DNA of 6,914 nucleotides from the NCBI GenBank assembly GCA_027044845.1, contig JALUBM010000136.1:1-6914 (forward strand), read 5' to 3'. Position numbers and translations under genes: made by a program. This document shows positions 1-6,815 of this stretch, in pieces; the stretch's first letter is position 1; the number at the start of each line of letters is the position of its first letter. The stretch comes from Sulfurimonas sp. (GTDB lineage: Bacteria > Campylobacterota > Campylobacteria > Campylobacterales > Sulfurimonadaceae). The notes below the pieces were generated by a model. That model was given only the letters and a program-made list of their open reading frames with translations. It was not told where the DNA came from and made no database searches.

Positions 1-3000
1 ATCTATTACTTTGTCGTATTTTTCACTTTCAGCACTGCAATCAATGTGCCCTATTCTTGATGTTTCAAACAATATCTTATCTTTTATTGTATCTATCATA
101 TAGATTGATTTTTTTACATCTGCTGATTGACTCTCTTGAGGTGTGCTGAGAATATGTTTTTTTATTGAATTTAATACTATTAAAGATTTTAATGCTCTTA
201 TTTTTGTTTCATACTCACTGCCATCCCTGTCTATTGTCAATTGAGCTTTCAAGTTCAAATCATTTAATCTTTTTGCATTTATTAGTGGTCTTGCCTTATT
301 TTCTATTGTATTGTTTAACCTATCTATCTTTTTTCCTCCTGAGAACATCTTCGCCTCTATTACTTTTTTTTGTAAAATTTTTAAATCCGCAATAGCATCT
401 TGCTTGGATGTATATTGTATCTCTCCAACAGTCTTTCCTACTCTTATGTAATCTGTGTCGTCTCTTCTTATTCTTACTTCGTCATAAAGTTCATCGTTTA
501 CTATTTTTCGATTTGACTTAAATGTTTCCATTTTACTGATTGGTAGTTCTGAATTAACAAGTGCTAATGTCGTTGATTTTACTAATAATTTCAACACATA
601 TGATTTTCTCTTATACGAGTATGTGTTCTTTCTTTCATTTTTCCCTTTGTTCATTATGTAGGGCATTTTTTTAGGAATTTTTTTCAAGCTATTTAGAATG
701 TCTTCATCACTATTGTTTTTATAGAATTCTACAAGAGAGTCAAAGGCATCTTTAGTATTTGAACTTTCGCCAACTGCAAAACAGCTTATTAGATTTGAAT
801 CATTTTTATCGAGAAGAAATATATTATTTGACTGTCTTACAATATTATTAAGTATGTTTTCTTTCTCTTGTTCGCTTAAGATTAAGTTTCTTCTTGCTAT
901 TTCTTTAGCAATTGTTGCTGTAAAAATCTCTGCTGGGAAATTGTTTAAATTTCTTATTTCTGTATTTGCAATTTCTCCTAATCTTTCATGCTTGCCATTT
1001 TTCGCTAAAGTCCAAGCTACTCGACCTAAAAAATCACCACCATCATAATCCTTTGCTATTATTTTTAACATTCTAGTGAAGTTCTCACTATCTGCTTCTG
1101 CCATGTCTTCTGGGAAGATAATAGCATCTTCCAATCTTACTCCTTTTGCTTTTTTTGGATTCATATCAAGATACTTTAGCATTGGTATTTCTCTAATATT
1201 ATCTTGCAAATTTTCTTTTATAATAAAATTTTGTAATGTTTTAAAATCACCAAAAGTTCCTTTTTTTTCTACATATTCTTTGGCAGAATTAATTAAATTA
1301 TATATTTTAACATCAACCTTTTCGTCATCATCATTCGTTTCGTTTCTTTCAATTATTTTTTCATATATTTTTTCTATTTTTTCCGAGAATGTCATCAGCC
1401 TCTCTCCACTTTCCACGATTACGTCATTTTCTACAATTGCATCAAACAGCTTTTTTAATTCCCATATCCTGAGCTTCTTCTCTTTGGCGGAGCTGTCTAA
1501 ATATATGCCGTTTATTACTTCGTTTGACAATGTTAATATATCATCTTTTATGTACTTATTGTTTTTTTCAATTGTGGATTCTATTGATATAAGGATTGCA
1601 ATTTTCTTTTCTATAGTTAATTCCTCACCTTTTGTTTGCGTATAAAAAAATGCTATTCTTGTGGCAATATCTTTTGTCGATATTGTTAACTGTTCTCTTT
1701 CACTGTTTTTATTGTACTTTTCAATGAAATTTTTCAATTCGTATATTAATCCCTCTGGTGTGAAATTTTCTTTAAATAGTCCTTCTTTATATGCCTCTTT
1801 TAATTGTTCTTGAGATTTTGTAAAAAACACATAGGCTGATAATAGTTTTCTATTTTCACTACCGCTATAACTCTCATCAACATCTTTAGAATCTGATTTT
1901 GCAAAGCAGGTTGCCAGCAATATCTTCACTGTACTATTCTCACTTAGATTTGGGTTCGACTCAATTGCATTTATATATCCTACTGTTGTTTTGAACTCTT
2001 CTAGTGAATTTGTTATGAAATTTGATTTTGCTATTTTTATTGCCATGTCAATATTTGATGTTTTTGATAGTTCGTCAATAACCCAGCTTGTATTAACACC
2101 CCTTATTCCAATAGCATTTAATTCTTTGTTCAAGGCTTTGTTATTGGTTATTATCTCTATTATTTCTTTTTTTGTTCTTTGTTGACTTTTCGCTTCTTCG
2201 TGTTGCCATCTTGGCTTCAGTATTTCTTTTAATAATCTAAGATTTGATATATCCAGAAAATCTTTAATTCTCTTATTGGATTCTACTGTAAAAGGAATGT
2301 ATTCAAAGATTTTATCTTTTGACATTCCTGTGTCCTCTATCAGAGCTTTTATTCCATCAACTGTTACTTCGCTACTATAAAGATAATCTGTATCCAACAA
2401 TTTTCTCGTATCTTTTGTCTCAAGGTTAAACTCTGTCATTTGCACAGGGATTTTAACTTCATTTAGCCTGTTTATATCATACATGCCTTTTATTTTGAAT
2501 GCCGAGTTAGGCTCAAGACCTTCCGTTTTTCTATTTGTGAAGCCTGTCTTTGCTGATGAGGATAATACTTTTTCAATATTTGAATTCATTGTACTGTAAA
2601 ATGGTTTATAATATTCATTTACCATATCTAAGAGGTCGAGATTGCCATTTTTTATTTCCGATTCTATATCTATATAAACTGGGCTACTTCGGTAATTATC
2701 TAATTTTTCCATTAAAAATGATTCGTCTTTTTTATTAAAGTTGTCGTAGAGTTGCTTAATAAATTCTTCATTTGAAATTTTCCCCTTTGTAAACTTCTGC
2801 GATACTTCATCATAGTTTCCTAGTTGCATTAAGTATGCCACTTCCCCTGCCCTTGCAATTAGTTCTACATCACTTAGATAGTAATCTCTTTTCTCTTCAA
2901 TTCTACTATCAAAATATGAGCTCAAGGCGTTTACTAAAGATTCTCTTCCAAGCTTTCCTAAATTTGCACTAATATCTATATGATGTGTGAGTTCATGAAT

Positions 3001-4752
3001 ATATGAGCGCAGGTGTCTAAAGTCATCACCAATAAGATTTGCATGCTCAAAATATATTCCGCTTGCTTTATAATTCCCTAATTTTCTGAATCTAAGTGTT
3101 GTCTTTTTATTTACAGGTATCTCTAAACTATTTATCACATCTGCAAATTTGTTTAGATAATTTATGCCATCATATTTTTTTATAAATTCTGCATCTAACT
3201 CGAAATAATCATGAAATTTATTTTTTTCTAATTTTTGCACTGCCATTGCAAAATCTTTGCTGTTGTCTATAAGGATTTTTACGTTGTCCGAATACTTTGT
3301 CTCACCTTTTTTCAACTCTTTGAAATTTAAAACATAACTATCCACTTTATTGTCAAAAAGTGTCGCTCTCGTATGTTGCATAAAATTTCTAATTGCTTCC
3401 ATAATGTTTCCCTGTGACATCACTTCATTTTCATCTTGCTCTAGGTTTACTGTTGTTGTCTTTTGTATGCGTCTATAAATTTCTAAATTTTCTTGAATAA
3501 GCTTTATCCTATCGAGAAACAATGATACCTTTTTTTCTTGTTTTTCTTCTGGCGTATCCTGATATCCAAATCGAAAGTCTTTTTCTTCTGCTTTGCTGTG
3601 TTGCTCTGATAGTGCTTTTAGTATTACGGAGAATGTTGCATTGAACATATTGGAAAACTGTTCGATTTCCATTTCTTCTTGAATATTTTTTTCTATATCT
3701 TGCAATACTTTCTCAAGCGAATTTCTAAAAACTTCTGTGATATAATTTTCTTGATTATATCCTATGGTTTCTTCGCTAAGAGCTTTTAATGTAAGGGTTT
3801 TTGTTTGTGCGTAATTTCTCCCTGTCTCTATCGCACCTTGAATAATTGCCACTGCTTTGTAATATGAATTTTGGAAATCATTTAATATTTCTCTTCCCTC
3901 TTTGATATTTGAATCATACTCATTGTTTGAATAAGAATATCTACTTTTCTTTGTTGGTTTAAAGCTAGGGTTGTTACTATAGTATCCGAACGTAAACTGT
4001 TCAACTCTTTTTGTAAGCCCTATAAAATCGTAAAGGTTTATGTTAGCTGATGTTTTCAAGAAAGAATCTACATAATCTACTTTAAGCTTTGTTTTTAATT
4101 CCGCATCAATTGCTCTTACTGAAAGACTTCCATATTTTGAGCTGTAACTTGCACATCCGTTTGCTATTAACGGAACAGATGTTCCTATAATCATCTCTTT
4201 TGACGAAAGAATTTTTTTTTCCTTATAGAGATAATTTGTAAATTTGTCAAATCCAGCGAAATTAAATTTTGTTTCATCTGTAAACGCTTTCTTATTATCA
4301 TAATAACACCCATAAGTGTTGAGAATAAATCTATTATCTCTCTTCTTTACATATTCAACAGGCAATGATGATATTATATATTGGTATTCTTCTTTTGTGT
4401 ATATGTTTATATTACAATCATTTTCATTTTCTTGATGAACTAATATTTCAATATCTCTTCCAAGTATGCTTGGTTTGTTTGAAATAAGGTCTTGAAATCC
4501 TTTGTTGTGTAGTACCATTATTGATTTTTTTATTTCATCGTAACTTTTTGATATATCTTGCAGTATGGCACTATTGAATGCAAATATTGATGATTGCGTT
4601 ATATTCGTTAGGGCATCTATATTTTTTGTTGATATTAGCTGGTTTCCAGAGTCAATCATCATTAAATTTGCAATGGAATTTAATAGCTGTCTATCAGTTG
4701 AACCATCTAGTGTATTTTGCACTTCTTCATATTTGTCATAATCAAGAATCAT
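1..4752 (-). CDS. Giant polyvalent-type protein with a zincin metallopeptidase domain (partial, C-terminus beyond window)
   Basis: One frame stays open from the ATG at 4752 to base 1: 1584 codons, checked triplet by triplet, with no stop. The C-terminus therefore lies outside the window. The start is fixed by an in-frame TAA seven codons upstream, no other start codon between, and an AAGGCGGG ribosome site. Residues 1-340 are unrecognised; 340-430 are Glu/Lys-rich and probably coiled coil. Residues 505-660 look like a zincin domain: GIYF at 565-568, HELTHH at 586-591 (zinc ligands H586 and H590, catalytic E587), then ELIARAGE at 630-637, where E630 or E637 may be the third ligand. The spacing HExxH-N40-E and the E-x-x-A-R-x-x-E motif are known from metallopeptidase domains of large polyvalent proteins in phages and conjugative elements. 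Residues 660-1584 are charged, mostly helical and unrecognised, with a basic stretch at about 1356-1385. No signal peptide or membrane segment is visible. It lies 93 bp downstream of the rep-like gene and is probably co-transcribed. The peptidase call is good; substrate and role are unknown. Confidence 0.85.
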   Translation of the reverse strand, partial: MILDYDKYEEVQNTLDGSTDRQLLNSIANLMMIDSGNQLISTKNIDALTNITQSSIFAFNSAILQDISKSYDEIKKSIMVLHNKGFQDLISNKPSILGRDIEILVHQENENDCNINIYTKEEYQYIISSLPVEYVKKRDNRFILNTYGCYYDNKKAFTDETKFNFAGFDKFTNYLYKEKKILSSKEMIIGTSVPLIANGCASYSSKYGSLSVRAIDAELKTKLKVDYVDSFLKTSANINLYDFIGLTKRVEQFTFGYYSNNPSFKPTKKSRYSYSNNEYDSNIKEGREILNDFQNSYYKAVAIIQGAIETGRNYAQTKTLTLKALSEETIGYNQENYITEVFRNSLEKVLQDIEKNIQEEMEIEQFSNMFNATFSVILKALSEQHSKAEEKDFRFGYQDTPEEKQEKKVSLFLDRIKLIQENLEIYRRIQKTTTVNLEQDENEVMSQGNIMEAIRNFMQHTRATLFDNKVDSYVLNFKELKKGETKYSDNVKILIDNSKDFAMAVQKLEKNKFHDYFELDAEFIKKYDGINYLNKFADVINSLEIPVNKKTTLRFRKLGNYKASGIYFEHANLIGDDFRHLRSYIHELTHHIDISANLGKLGRESLVNALSSYFDSRIEEKRDYYLSDVELIARAGEVAYLMQLGNYDEVSQKFTKGKISNEEFIKQLYDNFNKKDESFLMEKLDNYRSSPVYIDIESEIKNGNLDLLDMVNEYYKPFYSTMNSNIEKVLSSSAKTGFTNRKTEGLEPNSAFKIKGMYDINRLNEVKIPVQMTEFNLETKDTRKLLDTDYLYSSEVTVDGIKALIEDTGMSKDKIFEYIPFTVESNKRIKDFLDISNLRLLKEILKPRWQHEEAKSQQRTKKEIIEIITNNKALNKELNAIGIRGVNTSWVIDELSKTSNIDMAIKIAKSNFITNSLEEFKTTVGYINAIESNPNLSENSTVKILLATCFAKSDSKDVDESYSGSENRKLLSAYVFFTKSQEQLKEAYKEGLFKENFTPEGLIYELKNFIEKYNKNSEREQLTISTKDIATRIAFFYTQTKGEELTIEKKIAILISIESTIEKNNKYIKDDILTLSNEVINGIYLDSSAKEKKLRIWELKKLFDAIVENDVIVESGERLMTFSEKIEKIYEKIIERNETNDDDEKVDVKIYNLINSAKEYVEKKGTFGDFKTLQNFIIKENLQDNIREIPMLKYLDMNPKKAKGVRLEDAIIFPEDMAEADSENFTRMLKIIAKDYDGGDFLGRVAWTLAKNGKHERLGEIANTEIRNLNNFPAEIFTATIAKEIARRNLILSEQEKENILNNIVRQSNNIFLLDKNDSNLISCFAVGESSNTKDAFDSLVEFYKNNSDEDILNSLKKIPKKMPYIMNKGKNERKNTYSYKRKSYVLKLLVKSTTLALVNSELPISKMETFKSNRKIVNDELYDEVRIRRDDTDYIRVGKTVGEIQYTSKQDAIADLKILQKKVIEAKMFSGGKKIDRLNNTIENKARPLINAKRLNDLNLKAQLTIDRDGSEYETKIRALKSLIVLNSIKKHILSTPQESQSADVKKSIYMIDTIKDKILFETSRIGHIDCSAESEKYDKVID

Positions 4753-4811
4753 ATTTTCCCGCCTTGAACATTATTAACTTCATCTACTATTTTAATATTA
4801 TTGGACTTCAT
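4749..4811 (-). CDS. Possible 20-residue leader peptide overlapping the giant gene start
   Basis: An ATG at 4811 opens a 20-codon frame (begins MKSNNIKIVDEV, ends QGGKI). Its TGA shares two bases with the ATG of the giant gene, forming ATGA. This overlap is the usual geometry for translational coupling. Against it, no Shine-Dalgarno sequence stands before the ATG at 4811, and a frame this short can occur by chance in AT-rich DNA. No family is recognised. If translated, its role would be to deliver ribosomes to the long gene and tie its output to rep mRNA; otherwise it is a chance frame. Confidence 0.25.
   Translation of the reverse strand: MKSNNIKIVDEVNNVQGGKI
4758..4765 (-). promoter_or_regulatory. 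Ribosome binding site of the giant gene
   Basis: On the minus strand AAGGCGGG precedes the ATG at 4752. AAGG is 9 bases from the start and GGG is 5 bases away. It is the only purine-rich site in the 93-bp gap and it decides the start. It lies inside the 20-codon ORF that ends in the overlapping ATGA, so ribosomes crossing that ORF would uncover or feed it. Confidence 0.6.
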
Positions 4812-4845
4812 TGTATTTAAAAAGTTGTTTCATTTGTATGATATA

Positions 4846-6528
4846 TCAATTTAGACCATAAAGTTTTTTTACTTTTTCAGTAAAACTTCTATTTATATCT
4901 GTGAACATTTCTTTTTCAACGTATATGTCAAACATAGATTTTAGTTCTGATGATTCCATTGCAAATGACTCTTTGTTTTTAAGCACAACATCTTTATATA
5001 GGAGTTCTTTTTTATTTTCAAAGTCATCCAACGTTTCTATTTTTATCCATTTGCCATCTGGTGTTGCATATGCAAATGGCATAAAGTCCAACAGATGTAT
5101 TGATTTGCCAGACTCTTGGTTTTCCAATTCTATGATGTATTCGAGAGATAATATTGGATTGGTTATCTTTTTACCTCCAAAATCAATTAAATGGTATTTA
5201 TGTTTTGTCTCTCCGTCTTCTAAATAAGCGACATCTTTTAAAAAAGTATGTTTGCTCACATCATAAACGAGATTTTTTTTAATGAAAAAACTTTCTGATT
5301 TTTTTTGCAATTCAAGTATTTCTTTTTCACATAAATATGCTCTTTCTGCTTCTTCTGTCCAAGCTTCAATTTCTTTATCTCCAATATTTTCCGACTCTTC
5401 AAAAGTTTTGTTTTTTAGGAAATTTTTGAATTTTACTATGTTTTGGATTTCTATATTTGTAAAAAAATACAATTGCGATGATATGTAGTCAAATTTAAAA
5501 TTATCAAATTCATCGAAGTCCGTATTTTCTATTTTAAAAATTACATACTCAACTTTTCTACCCACTCGCTCTTCTTCAAAGCTTATGTTTTTACCCATCG
5601 CTTCGTTTATGTCCTGTAGTGGTTTTGTTAAATAGCTCCTCTTAAAATATTTATATTCCATTTCTTCTCTAGCACCTAGAATATGCTTCATCTCTATTAC
5701 ACTAAATCTCATTGCATTTTTATTATTTTTATGGATTGCTATTGAATTTATAAATATATCAAGCTTATGAGAAACACTCCATTTTAGCTTATCACGTTTT
5801 GAGCGATACGATACTGTATAATCGTTTCCTATTCCAACAACATGAAATAAATATGCTGTGTCAAATTTAAACTCAAGACCTTTTATAAAAGATTTTTTGT
5901 TTTTTATGTCTAGTTTTGCAAAAGATTCAAGAGTATGTCCTTTTCCTTCAAAATCATCTGATAGCCACAGAGTTATTCTAGGTAGTGCGTTGACTTTTGA
6001 AATTCCAATCTCAATTTCTCCTGTCTCTAAGTCTAATCGTGGATGTTCTATTTCATATTTGTTTAAATCCTGTATTTTGCTCAGTATCATAAGTGTGTCA
6101 TTCACACTTTTTTTTAGAGAATTGGCGTTTACTGCCATTATAAAATCATCGTAATTTAATCTTACGGCTGTCTGGAAATTTTTTTCGATATAAGCTTCTT
6201 TCCAATTTGATATTGCAATTCGTTTTTTTCTTTTAGATACCCTATTTTCTTCTTTGTTTTTTGGATTATTTAGTCCAAGTCTTTCAAATACAGGTTCTAA
6301 TTCTTTTCTTGCTAGTTTGCTTAAGTTGTCATATTTGAATTCATTAAGACTTAGCCCGCCTTGCATATATTGTCTTATAGTATCGTCAACTTTATTTGAT
6401 AGTAGTGATGTTCTTGAAAACATCTTTCCAGCTTTTCCGACCTCCAATACTAATTTGCTTTTTGCGAATACTCTTCTATAATAAATTGCATCACTATGAT
6501 TCCTATCAATATTCATTACTTTTTCCAT
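4846..6528 (-). CDS. Replication initiator, Rep_3/RepB-like, unusually long
   Basis: A 560-residue protein that I place in the iteron-binding plasmid initiator group from its central region and its context. Residues 137-250 could be the first winged helix (starts SLKKSVNDTLMIL). Residues 251-335 resemble the second: KYFKRSYLTKPLQDINEAMG, with the INE triplet at 307-309, then ISFEEERVGRKVEYVIFKI. This matches the Rep_3 pattern of 'fK..vL..A..EIN......i.ye..k.GRkv..i.F.i'. Such proteins bind iterons as monomers to open the origin and repress their own promoter as dimers. Known members are usually about 230-350 residues. This one adds about 135 residues in front and 225 behind, including a charged helix near 380-415, which I cannot assign. 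The start chosen is ATG 6528, with AGGAAA five to six bases upstream. TTG 6570 and ATG 6564 extend the frame but lack a ribosome site and sit at or beside the predicted transcript start. Iteron-like repeats lie directly upstream. Family call from memory of motifs, not a search. Confidence 0.7.
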   Translation of the reverse strand: MEKVMNIDRNHSDAIYYRRVFAKSKLVLEVGKAGKMFSRTSLLSNKVDDTIRQYMQGGLSLNEFKYDNLSKLARKELEPVFERLGLNNPKNKEENRVSKRKKRIAISNWKEAYIEKNFQTAVRLNYDDFIMAVNANSLKKSVNDTLMILSKIQDLNKYEIEHPRLDLETGEIEIGISKVNALPRITLWLSDDFEGKGHTLESFAKLDIKNKKSFIKGLEFKFDTAYLFHVVGIGNDYTVSYRSKRDKLKWSVSHKLDIFINSIAIHKNNKNAMRFSVIEMKHILGAREEMEYKYFKRSYLTKPLQDINEAMGKNISFEEERVGRKVEYVIFKIENTDFDEFDNFKFDYISSQLYFFTNIEIQNIVKFKNFLKNKTFEESENIGDKEIEAWTEEAERAYLCEKEILELQKKSESFFIKKNLVYDVSKHTFLKDVAYLEDGETKHKYHLIDFGGKKITNPILSLEYIIELENQESGKSIHLLDFMPFAYATPDGKWIKIETLDDFENKKELLYKDVVLKNKESFAMESSELKSMFDIYVEKEMFTDINRSFTEKVKKLYGLN

Positions 6529-6531
6529 AGT

Positions 6532-6537
6532 TTTCCT
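6532..6537 (-). promoter_or_regulatory. Ribosome binding site of the rep-like gene
   Basis: Minus-strand AGGAAA, with the AGGA core 5 bases from ATG 6528. No comparable site stands before the two upstream in-frame starts at 6570 (TTG) and 6564 (ATG), nor before ATG 6516. This favours a 560-residue protein over the 574-residue version. Confidence 0.55.
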
Positions 6538-6575
6538 AATCTTTTTTTTGCTTATGCTAATCATATACAAAAAAA

Positions 6576-6604
6576 ATTAAAGGTGATATAAAAAGGAGTA
6601 ACAA
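6576..6604 (-). promoter_or_regulatory. Predicted rep promoter with an iteron-like box as its spacer
   Basis: On the minus strand TTGTTA (6604-6599; 4 of 6 to TTGACA) is followed after exactly 17 bases by TTTAAT (6581-6576; 5 of 6 to TATAAT). Transcription would start near 6569, giving a leader of about 40 bases to ATG 6528. Repeat box A1 (6579-6599) fills the spacer and touches both hexamers, so a protein bound there would block RNA polymerase. This supports Rep autorepression, though the host's promoter rules are unknown. Confidence 0.5.
6579..6599 (+). repeat. Iteron-like box A1, isolated copy at the rep promoter
   Basis: An exact copy of the 21-bp family A box (AAAGGTG, ATATAAAAA, GGAGT). 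It stands alone, 66 bp before the next copy, and lacks the 21-bp spacer sequence that the other copies share. Its position between the -35 and -10 of the predicted rep promoter suggests an operator. Confidence 0.75.
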
Positions 6605-6637
6605 TTTAATTATTCTATATCTTTTTGGGCAGAAAGG

Positions 6638-6654
6638 TATCACGAAAGGTGATA
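6638..6654. repeat. Short inverted repeat at the edge of box A2
   Basis: TATCAC (6638-6643) and GTGATA (6649-6654) are exact inverted copies separated by five bases. The left arm sits in a degenerate AAAGGTATCAC sequence and the right arm is the start of box A2, so the two partial boxes face each other. A dimer-binding operator is possible; it is too weak for a terminator. Confidence 0.35.
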
Positions 6655-6753
6655 TAAAAAGGAGTCGAATCATTGCTATTTTGCTAAAAGGTGATATAAA
6701 AAGGAGTCGAATCATTGCTATTTTGCTAAAAGGTGATATAAAAAGGAGTCGAA
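6645..6753 (+). repeat. Iteron array A: three boxes with 42-bp period
   Basis: Identical 21-bp boxes at 6645-6665, 6687-6707 and 6729-6749 (AAAGGTG-ATATAAAAA-GGAGT). Boxes 2 and 3 are joined by an identical 21-bp spacer (begins CGAATCATTG, ends TTTTGCTA), as are 3 and 4. After the last box only CGAA of the spacer remains. The exact 42-bp period is four helical turns, so all boxes lie on one face of the DNA. Identical tandem copies upstream of a Rep-like gene are the mark of iterons that bind the initiator. Confidence 0.8.
6715..6742 (+). promoter_or_regulatory. Promoter-like sequence inside array A, pointing away from rep
   Basis: TTGCTA (6715-6720), 16 bases, then TATAAA (6737-6742) on the plus strand. 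The same pair occurs one repeat earlier at 6673-6678 and 6695-6700. Hexamers match the sigma-70 consensus at 4 of 6 and 5 of 6. In AT-rich DNA this may be chance. If real, it would send transcription into array B, useful for priming or opening the origin. Confidence 0.2.
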
Positions 6754-6815
6754 ATGATTATTTTTCACTTTTTTGTACTATTTCAGTCTAATCTAATTAA
6801 ATTCTTTGCCTTTAG

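Noticed and set aside
1076..1645. Plus-strand open frame of 189 codons, rich in Ser, Phe and Ile
   Set aside because: It lies wholly inside the giant minus-strand gene. Its composition is what the complement of Lys/Glu/Asn-rich coding DNA gives, and no ribosome site or family motif was seen. The same holds for the other plus-strand frames at 165-395, 854-1048, 1991-2185, 2550-2738, 4578-4820, 4901-5227, 5282-5488, 5858-6154 and 6254-6481.
4749..4765. Programmed frameshift at GGGAAAA joining the mini-ORF to the giant gene
   Set aside because: The heptamer is not in the phase needed for a -1 slip from the mini-ORF frame, and the giant gene has its own ATG and ribosome site.
4798..4833. 11-codon frame starting MKQLFKY in the rep-to-giant gap
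   Set aside because: Too short, no ribosome site, and it ends without reaching the next gene.
4839..4848. Perfect 10-bp palindrome TGATATATCA at the rep stop codon, considered as a terminator
   Set aside because: It is all AT except the ends, has no loop, no GC stem and no following T tract. Such short palindromes are common in AT-rich DNA.
6529..6570. Longer start for the rep-like protein at TTG 6570 or ATG 6564
   Set aside because: Neither has a ribosome site, and both sit at or next to the predicted transcript start, leaving almost no leader. ATG 6528 has AGGAAA at proper spacing.
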